A stretch of DNA of 64,000 nt, taken from NCBI RefSeq assembly GCF_007676705.1, contig NZ_VEBF01000009.1, positions 99,048 to 163,047 of the forward strand, in the 5' to 3' direction. The notes beneath the pieces were generated by a model. That model was not told where the DNA came from. It worked only from the letters and a program-made list of their open reading frames with translations, and searched no databases. This DNA is from Paenibacillus xylanexedens. Its GTDB lineage: Bacteria; Bacillota; Bacilli; Paenibacillales; Paenibacillaceae. This document shows positions 26,688 through 36,756 of this stretch, piece by piece. The position numbers and the translations under genes were made by a program. Position 1 is the first letter of the stretch. The number at the start of each line of letters is the position of its first letter.

Positions 26688-29600
26688 ATGGAAAATGTAA
26701 TGCTGGGTTATCCCCTTTCACCACAACAGAAACGACTGCATGAACTGAATAATAACGGATTAACATCACTGGTTCCCAATGTAATTGCTGTTAACATCGA
26801 AGGTGAGTGCTCAAATGGTCAGATTGAATTAGCCGTGAAGAGAATAGCCGAGAAATACAGCGCACTTCGCACTTCCATAGAAGCCGATCCCAACTATGGG
26901 ATCCATCTTCAGAAGGTAGATTCGGAGACCAGAAGCCGATTCCGTACTGCATATTCAGATGAGTCGATTGTGGAAGAGGATATTCAAGGGTTGATCCGGA
27001 AAGAGTTGGGCACTTGGAGAGGCGATTATTCACTGGAAGCCATTAACGTGGATCTGTCTGAACGTTCCAAAGTGTTGATTCTCGCTTTTGATCCGCAGTT
27101 TTCAGATATTGAACCTGCCGTTATTCTTGAGGATTTGTCACAATTCATGGTGGCCGACGTAGACCAAGAACTTCTGGAAGAAGAGGTCCCATATTACGCT
27201 GTATCCGAGTGGTTGAATGACCTGTTGACTAATGATGAGCACGCGGAAGAGAGAAGTTTTTGGAACAATAAACGCTTCGATCATTATGACAAGCAATTGT
27301 CCATGTCATCCGGTAGTGGGTCCCCGAGAATGACGATGGCAAGTTTCTCTGTAGATTGGACACCAGAATTGTGGGCTGAACTTAAGAAGGTAGCGGATAA
27401 GGTTGGAAGTACAATAGATGATGTTACGCTTGCCTGCTGGAATCTGACTTTGCATCTGCTGGGCGAGGATAAGGAACTGACGGTTGGCGTACATACGCGT
27501 GGCCGACAAGATGAGGATCTGGAGAAGGTTGTTGGTACATTGAATCGATACGTACCGCTGTACTCTGTCCGGAAAGAGGACGATACGCTGGCTCAGTTTA
27601 TCCAAAGAACGACGAGTGAAGCAAAAGATAGTGTGGAATATGCAGACTACTTTGACTTCAAAATGTTTGGCAGATCGGATTCGAGCCAATCTGTGTTCTC
27701 TTACGGATTCGAGAGTGGGGACGCATCATCCATGGTGAAAACGGGTGGATACACGTTCCAGGTCGTATATCAGTCGGAACAGATTGAACCGGTTCACTTA
27801 GGTTTGAACGTCCATCAATATCCAGATCGTAGGGATATCATGCTTAGATATAACGAGGAAGTGTACACGCCGACAGAGATTGGTTACGTGGCAGATATAT
27901 TTACACATATTTGCAACCAAGCCTATGTGAATCTGGACGAATCGGTATGGTCCAACATCATGCCTGATCATCTTGCAGCCACATTGCAATCGATTCTTCA
28001 AGGAGAAGTTCGGGAATATGGAACGTCGACATTGGTGGAAATGCTGGATGAACAAGCCCTGAAGACACCAGATCAGATTGCGGTTGTGTCTGGTAACACG
28101 CTGCTTACGTTCCGGGAAATCCATGAGAAGTCCAAGCAGCTTGCCCACTATCTGCATCGGACAAGAAGCGTCAGACATGGAGATGTAGTCGGTGTCAGCG
28201 TGGAGAGATCTCCTGAACTGGTCATAGCCCTTCTATCGGTACTTCGAGCAGGTGCGGCTTATGTACCGCTGGATCCGGATTATCCGAATGAGCGATTGTC
28301 CTATATCCGTGATAATGCTCGCATTGAGACGGTGCTGTTGTTGAATAAAAACAATGAACGGCTCAACTCCCTTTTTGACAATCCTGTGTTCCTTGAAGAA
28401 GAAGGTGAGGCAATTGCGGCCGAGTCTACGGACGCAACGGCAATCGGAGTAGATGCCAGAGATACCGCCTATATCCTCTATACATCTGGTTCCACAGGCA
28501 GACCTAAAGGGGTCAAAGTGTCGCATCAGGCTATTAGCAACCATATGCATTGGATGAACAGTGAATTTCCACTGAGCGGGGAAGACGCTGTATTGCAGAA
28601 AACATCGATAAATTTCGATGCATCGGTATGGGAATTCTATGCACCGCTCACTACGGGCGCAAGATTAGTTCTTGCTGAACCGGACAAGCATGCTGATCCC
28701 GATTATCTGCTCGACATCATTCATAAAGAACAGATTACGACGTTACAGGTTGTGCCTACCATGCTTCAAGCTCTGGTGGAAAAGGAGAGCCTTTCTTCAG
28801 CACCGTTAAAAAGAGTGTTCAGTGGGGGAGAAAGGCTGGGAATTCCACTCCAAAAAGCTTTCTTTGCCGGATCCAATGCTCAGTTGATTAACTTGTACGG
28901 CCCAACCGAGGCGAGTATTGATACGACTTATCATATCTGTGACAAGGATAACGTTCATGAAACGATCGGCAGACCCATTCATAATACGAATCTGCTCGTG
29001 CTGGACTCGAACCTTAATCTTGTCCCGCCAGGTGTTGCCGGAGAGTTATATATCAGCGGAAAGGGCTTGGCAGATGGATATGTAGATGAACATTTAAATG
29101 ACCAGGCTTTCCTGGCACATTTTTATGCGCCGGACAACGTGATGTACAAAACCGGAGACAGGGTCCGTTATTTCCCGGATGGTCATATCGAATACATTGG
29201 CAGGGTTGACCGGCAGGTGAAGTTAAGAGGTTACCGGATCGAACTCGGCGAGATCGAGAAGGTTCTGAACGAACACCCTCATGTGCGACTTGCAGCAGCA
29301 AAGCTGCTAGAGAAGACAGAACCTTTGCTGGCTGCCTATGTAGAACTGGATAGCGCTGGAGAGATTAAGGATGTCAAACAGTGGATTTCGTCCGCGCTTC
29401 CCGAATATATGATTCCTAACGCAATCCAAGTGCTAGACCCTTTACCGCTGCTGAGCAATGGAAAAATTGATTATCACGCTCTACCGGACGTAGATGTAAG
29501 TTCCGGGGCAGAATATGCCGCACCAACGACAACCGTTGAGCAGATTGTTGCTCAGATCTGGAGATCCGTATTGAAGCGGGAACAGATTAGCATAGATGAG

Positions 29601-29783
29601 AATTTCTTTGCGCTGGGAGGACATTCTCTGATTGCAACGCAGGTCATCTCTGGAATCAGACAGCAGGCAGGAGTCAATCTGCCGCTACGTAAAATATTCG
29701 ATGCGCCAACCATTCGTGAATTATCCGCTGTGATTGAGAATCTATTATTGGAAGCGAATGGATATTCTTCGGAGGGTAATTAA
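26688..29783 (+). CDS. nonribosomal peptide synthetase 2 (degenerate C-A(Gln)-T)
   Basis: About 1031 aa from ATG 26688, 7 bases after AGGAGG. Residues ~5-420 have the full C-domain fold (SPQQKRLHEL, YSALRTSI, GVHTRGRQDEDLEKVVG), but the HHxxxDG site reads D135-P-Q-F-S-D-I141, so the catalytic second His is Pro. The A domain (~445-935) has YTSGSTGRPKG at 598 and INLYGPTEAS. Its code reads DAWQFGLIDK, the pattern usually given to Gln. The carrier Ser is 980 in GGHSL. The functional C domain for this module is already at the end of NRPS1, which makes the local C-like domain surplus for bond formation. It may instead dock the hydroxylase. Confidence 0.93.
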   Translation: MENVMLGYPLSPQQKRLHELNNNGLTSLVPNVIAVNIEGECSNGQIELAVKRIAEKYSALRTSIEADPNYGIHLQKVDSETRSRFRTAYSDESIVEEDIQGLIRKELGTWRGDYSLEAINVDLSERSKVLILAFDPQFSDIEPAVILEDLSQFMVADVDQELLEEEVPYYAVSEWLNDLLTNDEHAEERSFWNNKRFDHYDKQLSMSSGSGSPRMTMASFSVDWTPELWAELKKVADKVGSTIDDVTLACWNLTLHLLGEDKELTVGVHTRGRQDEDLEKVVGTLNRYVPLYSVRKEDDTLAQFIQRTTSEAKDSVEYADYFDFKMFGRSDSSQSVFSYGFESGDASSMVKTGGYTFQVVYQSEQIEPVHLGLNVHQYPDRRDIMLRYNEEVYTPTEIGYVADIFTHICNQAYVNLDESVWSNIMPDHLAATLQSILQGEVREYGTSTLVEMLDEQALKTPDQIAVVSGNTLLTFREIHEKSKQLAHYLHRTRSVRHGDVVGVSVERSPELVIALLSVLRAGAAYVPLDPDYPNERLSYIRDNARIETVLLLNKNNERLNSLFDNPVFLEEEGEAIAAESTDATAIGVDARDTAYILYTSGSTGRPKGVKVSHQAISNHMHWMNSEFPLSGEDAVLQKTSINFDASVWEFYAPLTTGARLVLAEPDKHADPDYLLDIIHKEQITTLQVVPTMLQALVEKESLSSAPLKRVFSGGERLGIPLQKAFFAGSNAQLINLYGPTEASIDTTYHICDKDNVHETIGRPIHNTNLLVLDSNLNLVPPGVAGELYISGKGLADGYVDEHLNDQAFLAHFYAPDNVMYKTGDRVRYFPDGHIEYIGRVDRQVKLRGYRIELGEIEKVLNEHPHVRLAAAKLLEKTEPLLAAYVELDSAGEIKDVKQWISSALPEYMIPNAIQVLDPLPLLSNGKIDYHALPDVDVSSGAEYAAPTTTVEQIVAQIWRSVLKREQISIDENFFALGGHSLIATQVISGIRQQAGVNLPLRKIFDAPTIRELSAVIENLLLEANGYSSEGN

Positions 29784-32700
29784 GTGAAAAAATCTGGTGT
29801 AGTGATGAACAAAAGTGAACTAATTGATCGAATATTAAGTCAGATGAATGTTTCCAATACAATAGAACGCACTTCTCGGGAAATCAACCGATTTCCCTTA
29901 TCTTTTGCTCAGAAGAGATTGTGGCTTCAGCAACAGATTGAGCCGGGAAGTACGGCATACAACATGGTTTTTGCCAATGAGATTAGGGGAGAGTTCGATG
30001 AGTCGGCATTTGAGCAAGCCATCGGACTGATGGTGGACAGGCAAGAGTTACTGCAGATTCGGATTGATTCCGAAGAGGGTGTACCGTATCAGTATATTTT
30101 GAAAGACCAACCGGATTATCAATGGGTTGATCTATCGATGTATCCGGAAGATCAGGCCGAAAGTCAGATTGTCGATGGAATTGAAAGGGCCGATGGCCCT
30201 TTTGATTTTACTCGGGACAGACTGTGCAGATTCAAATGTTTTAAGCTTAGTGATCACCGCCACATTTTTGTCCTGATGATGCATCATATCATCTCGGATG
30301 GTCAGTCAATCGAGATCATACGAAGAGATCTATTATCTTATTATGAACATTTCCGTGGAGTAGGCCCTTTGCAGGTATACAGCTCTTCCGCGACCCAATA
30401 TATAGACTACTCGGTATGGCAGAATCAATTGTTGGAAAGTAAAGAGTTTGCTGCTCAGAAGAGGTACTGGCTTGATCAGCTGAAAGGACACTCCTATACG
30501 CTCACTTTGCCATATGACCATGAACGTCCGCAGAAACGGAGTGAAGAGGGAATATCCGTATACTTCACGATACCTGCATCTCTTACCAGCAGATTAAGGG
30601 AAATCTCGGAGAAGAATCATTCCACGCTATTTATGGTGATGTATACCTGTTTTGCGATTTTGTTACGTAAATATTCGGGTGAAACGGATCTGCTGATCGG
30701 TACACCTGTCTCCAATCGGCCACAGTCCGATTTGGAGAAGATCGTTGGTTTCTTTGTTAATACACTCGTACTGCGAAGCTGTATTGATGATCAGCAATCA
30801 TTTCTGCAACACCTGGATGCTTCCAAAAATACGATTCTTGATGCATTTGACCATCAGGATGTACCGATTGATCTGTTGTTCGATGACCTGATCCAATCTA
30901 GAACCACAGGATATTCGCCATTGTTTCAGGTCATGTTCAGTCTGGGGAAAGAGGGCCATTTTGAACAGAAAGATCAACAGGCTGTGTTCAGGGAGATCAA
31001 GCTGAAGCAGATCAACACATCCAAATTCGATATGTCACTGGACTTGACGGAAGATGAGGATGTGATTAAAGGTACATTTGAATGTAGTCGGGATCTGTTC
31101 CACGTGAGTACGATTGAACGCTGGGCCAGTAATTTTATTGCGCTGCTTGAATATATTGTGGATCAACCAGGGAAGCCAATCACAAGGATTGGAGCCGTTA
31201 GTGATGAAGAACGACAGAAAGTTCTATATGAATGGAACGATACGGTTATGGATTACCCTGATCATATCTGTGTACAACATCTGTTTGAAGCATCTGTAGC
31301 CCGAGCCCCGGATCAGGTGGCTGTAGTGTATGGGGGAGAACAATTATCTTATCGAGATCTGGAACGTCAAGCGAATCAATTGGCTCATCTTCTGATCGAA
31401 AAGGGAATTGGACCTGACAAGGCGGTAGCCATTGGCATACAACGTTCACTGCATTTACCTATTGCCCTTCTTGCCGTGTTAAAAGCGGGAGGAGCCATCG
31501 TACCGCTGGATCTGGATGCACCTGTGGAGCGAAATCGTCACATGTTAACAGATTCGGGAGCATCCATCTGTCTCATCAATACGAATACGTTGCCGATCCC
31601 GGATGATGTTGCCCTTCTGATCGACGTATCTCAACCTGAAATGTATATGGACAAGCCCATAACAGTTCCCTCGACACAAGTGGGGCCTGATCATCTGGTA
31701 GCTATTTATTATACGTCAGGCACTACAGGGAAACCCAAAGGGGTATCTGTGCGGCACCAGGGATGGGTGAACCGTATCTGCTGGATGCAGCACCAATTCA
31801 AGCTGGAATCCCATGAAACGGTCCTTCAGAAAACAACCCTGACCTTTGATGATGTCGGTCTTGAATATTTCTGGACATGGATGGCAGGTGCCAGGGTTGC
31901 CCTGTTGGAACCCGGATTTCATCGTGATCCGTATGCGATCATTCAAGCTTTGAAGCAATATGAAGTGGCTATCGTCTTTTTTGTTCCGAGCATGTTGAAG
32001 ATGATTTTGGAGCGAATTGGTGTGGCGGATCTGGAGCAGTTAGCGTCATTACGGGATGTATTCTCCAGTGGGGAGGCATTGAAACCCGAAATGGTTGCAG
32101 CGTTCCACAACAATCTTCCCGAGCGTAATCTGCATAACAGTTATGGGGTAACCGAGGTTTCCATTGATTCGACCATTCATATGAATGTGCAGTTGGAAGG
32201 TCTCCGCGCACGAAGAAATATATCCATTGGTCGGCCAATCGGAAACAATTTTATATATGTTCTGGATGAAATGCAGAATCCGGTGCCTATCGGAGTTCAT
32301 GGTCATTTGTATATTGGGGGTGTTGGGCTGGCCAGAGGGTACTACGGAGATCCCGTTAAGACCGAACAGGCTTTCTTCGCGAACCCGTTTACCGATGGAC
32401 GAATGTACAGGACGGGCGACATTGCTTATTACGACGCTACTGGCAAGTTATACATTGTCGGTCGAATAGACAACCAATTGAAGATCAGAGGCATGCGTGT
32501 AGAATTGGGGGAAATCACCGATGTAATCTCCAGACACCCTGATATTCAAGAGTGTGCGATGCTGGCTGAGAGATGGGGAGATGATGAAGAACTGTCACTG
32601 AGTGCTTACATTCAACTGGCGCCATCTTCTGAGATTCTCAGTACGGACCTTCGCAACTTTTGCCGAACCCTGCTGCCGAGTCACATGATTCCCTCACGCT

Positions 32701-33809
32701 TCATTACGATTGATCGTATTCCTCTAAACAGTAATGGCAAGTTGGACAAGGCAGCGCTGAAGCATCTGGACCGTGGCACATTGAAGGATTATGTCGCTGC
32801 TCCGCAGGATGAACTGGAAGAAAAGGTTATGCGGACTTTCATGGATATCCTTGGTGTGGACACTATCCATCTTCATGAAAGCTTTTTCGATCAGGGTGGG
32901 CATTCCATCAAAGCCGTCCGTTTAATGGATGTTCTGAACAGAACATTCCAGACCCAACTGTCCGTGATTACTTTGTTTGATTACTCCACTGTCACTGAGA
33001 TCGCGCGAATCATTCGGGAAGGGAATCTTCCCCAAGATCAATCGATTGTTGTATTGAAAGAAGGAGGACGTGCGGATGAAATACCGTTGTTCCTCATTCC
33101 TACGGGTGGCGGCAATCTTATCAATTATTATGAGTTGGTTAGCCAACTTGAAGGTCTGAATATATACGGATTTGTGCCAAGAGGATACGAAAATGACGAA
33201 GAACCTCTCTATACCGTCCAGGAACTGGCCGAGTATTATTACGATGTTCTTACGCAATTGCATCCGATAGGTCCGTACCGTTTGCTGGGTTGGTCATTTG
33301 GCGGCAATGTGGCATTTGAGATGGCACGGATCATTGAAGATGCAGGACAGAAGATGGAATGGCTGATTATTCTGGATGCGCCTGCCAGAAGTCATGAACG
33401 GGATATTCGTCCAATAAACAAGATGGAGGCTCTTGCCGAATTAGCACACAAAAATGGACATGAGTTTAAGCTTAGTGAAGACTATGACACCCAGTTACAA
33501 AAAGTCATGGATTACTTCCCCGGCGAAAGCACGCTTAGAAGTCTCAAAGTGCGTCTTGCCAATGAAGTAGCCTTTGATAACTACTATTCAGCAGATCCGA
33601 TTCAATCCAATATTCATTTGTTATATGCAACGGCTCAGGATGAACATAGTCCAGTTCCGTTAACAGATGAACAGTCATGGCACGCCAAGACGACAGGTAC
33701 ATGTAATTCTACTCCCATTCCTGGTCATCATGAGAATCTGATCGACTACAATCATGCCGTGAATGTGGCCCAATATGTGAATCAAATGGTGAAGGGACGG
33801 ATCAGATGA
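29784..33809 (+). CDS. nonribosomal peptide synthetase 3 (C-A-T-TE), release module
   Basis: 1341 aa starting with GTG, 7 bases after GGAGGG; the previous stop touches it. The C domain (~40-470) has H167-H168-IIS-D172-G and is an ordinary LCL type. The A domain (~490-990) has YTSGTTGKPKG at 643, NSYGVTEVS and an unusual A4 block FDDVGLEYFW. My reading of the code is DDLFFSSIDK, not one I know, although the SSIDK end is shared with polymyxin diaminobutyrate codes. The carrier Ser is 1041 in GGHSIK. The thioesterase (~1095-1335) has Ser1171 in GWSFGG and a His in PGHHENL, so it releases by hydrolysis or cyclisation. Confidence 0.94.
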   Translation: MKKSGVVMNKSELIDRILSQMNVSNTIERTSREINRFPLSFAQKRLWLQQQIEPGSTAYNMVFANEIRGEFDESAFEQAIGLMVDRQELLQIRIDSEEGVPYQYILKDQPDYQWVDLSMYPEDQAESQIVDGIERADGPFDFTRDRLCRFKCFKLSDHRHIFVLMMHHIISDGQSIEIIRRDLLSYYEHFRGVGPLQVYSSSATQYIDYSVWQNQLLESKEFAAQKRYWLDQLKGHSYTLTLPYDHERPQKRSEEGISVYFTIPASLTSRLREISEKNHSTLFMVMYTCFAILLRKYSGETDLLIGTPVSNRPQSDLEKIVGFFVNTLVLRSCIDDQQSFLQHLDASKNTILDAFDHQDVPIDLLFDDLIQSRTTGYSPLFQVMFSLGKEGHFEQKDQQAVFREIKLKQINTSKFDMSLDLTEDEDVIKGTFECSRDLFHVSTIERWASNFIALLEYIVDQPGKPITRIGAVSDEERQKVLYEWNDTVMDYPDHICVQHLFEASVARAPDQVAVVYGGEQLSYRDLERQANQLAHLLIEKGIGPDKAVAIGIQRSLHLPIALLAVLKAGGAIVPLDLDAPVERNRHMLTDSGASICLINTNTLPIPDDVALLIDVSQPEMYMDKPITVPSTQVGPDHLVAIYYTSGTTGKPKGVSVRHQGWVNRICWMQHQFKLESHETVLQKTTLTFDDVGLEYFWTWMAGARVALLEPGFHRDPYAIIQALKQYEVAIVFFVPSMLKMILERIGVADLEQLASLRDVFSSGEALKPEMVAAFHNNLPERNLHNSYGVTEVSIDSTIHMNVQLEGLRARRNISIGRPIGNNFIYVLDEMQNPVPIGVHGHLYIGGVGLARGYYGDPVKTEQAFFANPFTDGRMYRTGDIAYYDATGKLYIVGRIDNQLKIRGMRVELGEITDVISRHPDIQECAMLAERWGDDEELSLSAYIQLAPSSEILSTDLRNFCRTLLPSHMIPSRFITIDRIPLNSNGKLDKAALKHLDRGTLKDYVAAPQDELEEKVMRTFMDILGVDTIHLHESFFDQGGHSIKAVRLMDVLNRTFQTQLSVITLFDYSTVTEIARIIREGNLPQDQSIVVLKEGGRADEIPLFLIPTGGGNLINYYELVSQLEGLNIYGFVPRGYENDEEPLYTVQELAEYYYDVLTQLHPIGPYRLLGWSFGGNVAFEMARIIEDAGQKMEWLIILDAPARSHERDIRPINKMEALAELAHKNGHEFKLSEDYDTQLQKVMDYFPGESTLRSLKVRLANEVAFDNYYSADPIQSNIHLLYATAQDEHSPVPLTDEQSWHAKTTGTCNSTPIPGHHENLIDYNHAVNVAQYVNQMVKGRIR

Positions 33810-35083
33810 CTTTTGAAAAGATGGAATCTAATGTGAGAAGTTATTGCAGACATTTCCCGGACGTATTTGATAAAGCGAAGGATGATCAACTCTTTACCGT
33901 GGACGGGTACCCATATATTGATTTTTTCGCAGGTGCGGGTGCGCTTAATTATGGACATAACAATGAATATATCAAAAACGAAATCTTGGCCTATATTGAA
34001 TCAGACCGAATTATGCATGGGCTCGATATGTACACACAGGCCAAGCAGGATTTTATTGAATATTTCTCTGAATCCGTATTGAAGAAGAAAGGTCTGGAGT
34101 ACAAGTTTCAATTCTGCGGTCCCACAGGGACGAATGCCGTAGAAGCAGCGTTGAAGCTGGCACGTAAATATACGGGACGTACAGGTGTTTTTTCTTTTAT
34201 GGGTGGTTATCATGGTATGTCCCTGGGGAGCCTGGCGGTGACCAGTAATCGGGACAGCCGACAGGGTGCTGGCAGAGCATTAGACGGTGTAACCTTTATT
34301 CCATATCCGAATGAACACAATAACCATTTTGATAGTGCTGCCTACATCGAATATATACTGCAGGATACCCACTCGGGTATAGAGAAGCCGGCTGCCATCA
34401 TTATGGAGACTGTTCAGGCAGAAGGCGGGGTCTATGTTGCAGAGACCTCGTGGTTAAAAAAGATCAGAGAGATCTGTGATCAATACGATATATTGTTAAT
34501 TTGTGATGATGTGCAGGTGGGATGCGGTAGAACGGGTCCGTTCTTCTCCTTCGAGCGAGCGGAAATCGTACCCGATCTGGTTGTTCTCTCCAAATCGATT
34601 AGCGGGTACGGATTGCCCATGTCCTTACTATTAATGAAACCCCATCTCGATATCTGGAATCCGGGCGAACATAATGGAACGTTCCGTGGGAACCAGTTGG
34701 CCTTTATCGCAGCCAAAGCAGCCCTGGAATACAGAGAACAGGTCTCTCTGGAGGAGCAGGTGTACGCCAAAGAAACCATGTTGAAGCAGGTATGGAATGA
34801 TGTGATATTGAAGCAGCATCCCGACATTGATATTCGGGGGACCGGTCTGATCTGGGGGTTGGATTTCTCCAAATTCGATACAAATATTGCAGCAGAGGTA
34901 CAGAAGGCATGTTACGAGCGTGGACTTATTGTCGAGCGAGTAGGCAGACATGATAGCGTGGTTAAGGTCATGCCTCCATTGAATATTTCCAATCACAATC
35001 TGCGAAAGGGATGCGACATCCTGAGGGATAGCATTGCTTCAGTATTGATCTCGCAGGAGGAGAGGGTTGTGCAAAAGATTTAA
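33806..35083 (+). CDS. EctB-like diaminobutyrate--2-oxoglutarate aminotransferase
   Basis: 425 aa, PLP class III. The N-terminus (MESNVRSYCRHFP, FFAGAGALNYGHNN), GPTGTNAVEAALKLARK and VQVGCGRTGPFFSFE are the hallmark blocks of the EctB group. The PLP lysine is K263 in LSKSISGYGLP. It makes L-2,4-diaminobutyrate from aspartate semialdehyde and glutamate. It overlaps the NRPS3 stop by ATGA, so it is translationally coupled. There is no ectA or ectC nearby, so the product is most likely fed to the peptide synthetase. Confidence 0.9.
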   Translation: MTFEKMESNVRSYCRHFPDVFDKAKDDQLFTVDGYPYIDFFAGAGALNYGHNNEYIKNEILAYIESDRIMHGLDMYTQAKQDFIEYFSESVLKKKGLEYKFQFCGPTGTNAVEAALKLARKYTGRTGVFSFMGGYHGMSLGSLAVTSNRDSRQGAGRALDGVTFIPYPNEHNNHFDSAAYIEYILQDTHSGIEKPAAIIMETVQAEGGVYVAETSWLKKIREICDQYDILLICDDVQVGCGRTGPFFSFERAEIVPDLVVLSKSISGYGLPMSLLLMKPHLDIWNPGEHNGTFRGNQLAFIAAKAALEYREQVSLEEQVYAKETMLKQVWNDVILKQHPDIDIRGTGLIWGLDFSKFDTNIAAEVQKACYERGLIVERVGRHDSVVKVMPPLNISNHNLRKGCDILRDSIASVLISQEERVVQKI

Positions 35084-35220
35084 CTTTGCATTGCAGCACC
35101 CTCATGGATAGGGGATATAGCATTGGATTGAACCAGGCGAAGCAGGAATGACTTCGCTTGTCTTCATTCTTTAGCCAGCGAGGATGAATTGATGCAGGTC
35201 GACGTAGGCGGAGGTGAGCC
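35084..35220 (+). other. 137-base gap inside the cluster
   Basis: A short GCGAAG/CTTCGC hairpin occurs around 35140-35157, without a T-run, so the exporter is probably still co-transcribed. GGCGGAGGTGAGCC is the ribosome binding site of the exporter. Confidence 0.45.
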
Positions 35221-36564
35221 ATGGAGATTTTCAAAAATAAGAACTTCAGTTTGATGTTTTTTGGTAGAATCTTGACTAATATTGGGGATAGTTTGTACGC
35301 AGTATCCGCAATGTGGCTGGTTTACAATCTGGGAGGATCATCATTTTATACAGGACTCGCAGGGTTTCTGTCCATTTTGCCGAAAATTATTCAGCTGCTA
35401 TCTGGACCAATGATAGATCGGATCCCGATTCGTGGAATTCTTGTATACAGTCAGTTAATACAAGCCGTATTGTTATTAATTGTCCCTATTGCAGCCTACT
35501 ATGATTTTCTCAGCGTAGGATTGGTATTAGTGATCACCCCTATTCTGAACATCTGTAATACCTGGGTATATCCGGTTCAGATGTCAGCTCTGCCAAGAGT
35601 CCTGGAGAAGCATCAATTAACGCAAGGCAATTCTCTGTTCTCTATTGCCTATCAAGGTATTGATGTGGCTTGTAATGCCATATCGGGGATACTCATCGTT
35701 GCGCTAGGGGCGGTATCTCTGTATTTTTGGAATGCCATCGGTTTTTTTATAGGTGCGCTGTTATTCTCCCAATTACGGATTGCTCCTTATATCATGGAAT
35801 CGAAAATGAAGAAGGAACAGGATACATACGATGAGATCATTGAACCGGTTAATAGGAGTAAGGCGGCAGGAATTCGTTTGTTTTTTAGAAATTACGCGGA
35901 TGATTTAGTTAGTGGAATCAAGTTGCTGACACGAACGGCATTGGCCAAATTGCTCTTTGGCATTATGGTTATCAATGCTGCGGGAGGAGCAACATTCAGT
36001 GTGCTTCCCATATACAGTGATGAGATTGGCGGGGCAGATATCTATGGATTGATGTTAATGGCACAGGCACTCGGCAGCGTAATTGGCGCAACATGTGCAC
36101 CATATCTCAGACTGGAAAATGTTCGTTTGGGTCTGTTGTACTCTGTGGCTTATATCATATCGGGGATCGCGTGGATCGGCTGTATATTCACCCCGTGGAG
36201 CTGGCTGAGTATTCTGGTATACGGACTGGCTTGGCTTCCCGGTGGAGCAGTTAACGTTATCATCAATACGGTTGTTCAGAAGGGCGTACCGCAGAGGTAT
36301 TTGGGTTTGGTTTTCTCTGCGACGATGGCGTTAAGCGGTATAGCTATGCCAATCGGTAGTTTGATAGGAGGCACCTTAGGCGTATGGCTTCACAGTTCTA
36401 CAGTGATTACTTTATGTGGAATTACCGTTGTTTTGGTAGGTGTGTACTGGATGTTCGATCGAGTATCCCGCAATCTTCCAAAGACGGAGCAACTGGATGA
36501 AGGATATTTCAATTTCACACCACGTGAAGCTACGGCTCGCTCGAATAACGAAGTGGGGGCTTAG
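35221..36564 (+). CDS. MFS exporter of the NRPS cluster
   Basis: 447 aa, about 12 hydrophobic segments. The first (NFSLMFFGRILTNIGDSLYAVSAMWLVYNLG), GPMIDRIPIRGILVYSQ after helix 2, and the symmetrical second half are typical of the drug/enterobactin-exporter-like MFS branch. A polar loop of ~45 residues separates the halves (MKKEQDTYDEIIEPVNRSKA). It is the last gene of the cluster, before a strong terminator, and most likely exports the peptide and gives self-protection. Confidence 0.87.
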   Translation: MEIFKNKNFSLMFFGRILTNIGDSLYAVSAMWLVYNLGGSSFYTGLAGFLSILPKIIQLLSGPMIDRIPIRGILVYSQLIQAVLLLIVPIAAYYDFLSVGLVLVITPILNICNTWVYPVQMSALPRVLEKHQLTQGNSLFSIAYQGIDVACNAISGILIVALGAVSLYFWNAIGFFIGALLFSQLRIAPYIMESKMKKEQDTYDEIIEPVNRSKAAGIRLFFRNYADDLVSGIKLLTRTALAKLLFGIMVINAAGGATFSVLPIYSDEIGGADIYGLMLMAQALGSVIGATCAPYLRLENVRLGLLYSVAYIISGIAWIGCIFTPWSWLSILVYGLAWLPGGAVNVIINTVVQKGVPQRYLGLVFSATMALSGIAMPIGSLIGGTLGVWLHSSTVITLCGITVVLVGVYWMFDRVSRNLPKTEQLDEGYFNFTPREATARSNNEVGA

Positions 36565-36635
36565 TGCTGGCATATCTTAATGAGCGCGTCGTTCATCATT
36601 CATCCCCAAGTTTCTTTATCTGCAAAATTCAAAAA

Positions 36636-36701
36636 AAGGCACCTCAGAAAGAGCGTACGGATAACGAATGGTTATCCCGTGCCTGTTCCTTGAGGTGCCT
36701 T
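36636..36701. terminator. cluster-end terminator
   Basis: AAGGCACCTCA pairs with TGAGGTGCCTT. The loop holds a second hairpin, GGATAAC/GTTATCC. An A-run precedes the structure, giving a T-run on the minus strand, so it serves mainly the convergent CAP-SLH gene but lies downstream of the exporter as well. Confidence 0.8.
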
Positions 36702-36756
36702 ATTCAGATCCATTCATGTTGAACGCTACCTGAGTGCAATGGCAAGTTAATTGTAA

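Noticed and set aside
33806..35083. Ectoine biosynthesis locus
   Set aside because: Only the EctB-like aminotransferase is present. No ectA or ectC, and the gene overlaps NRPS3, so the role is precursor supply.
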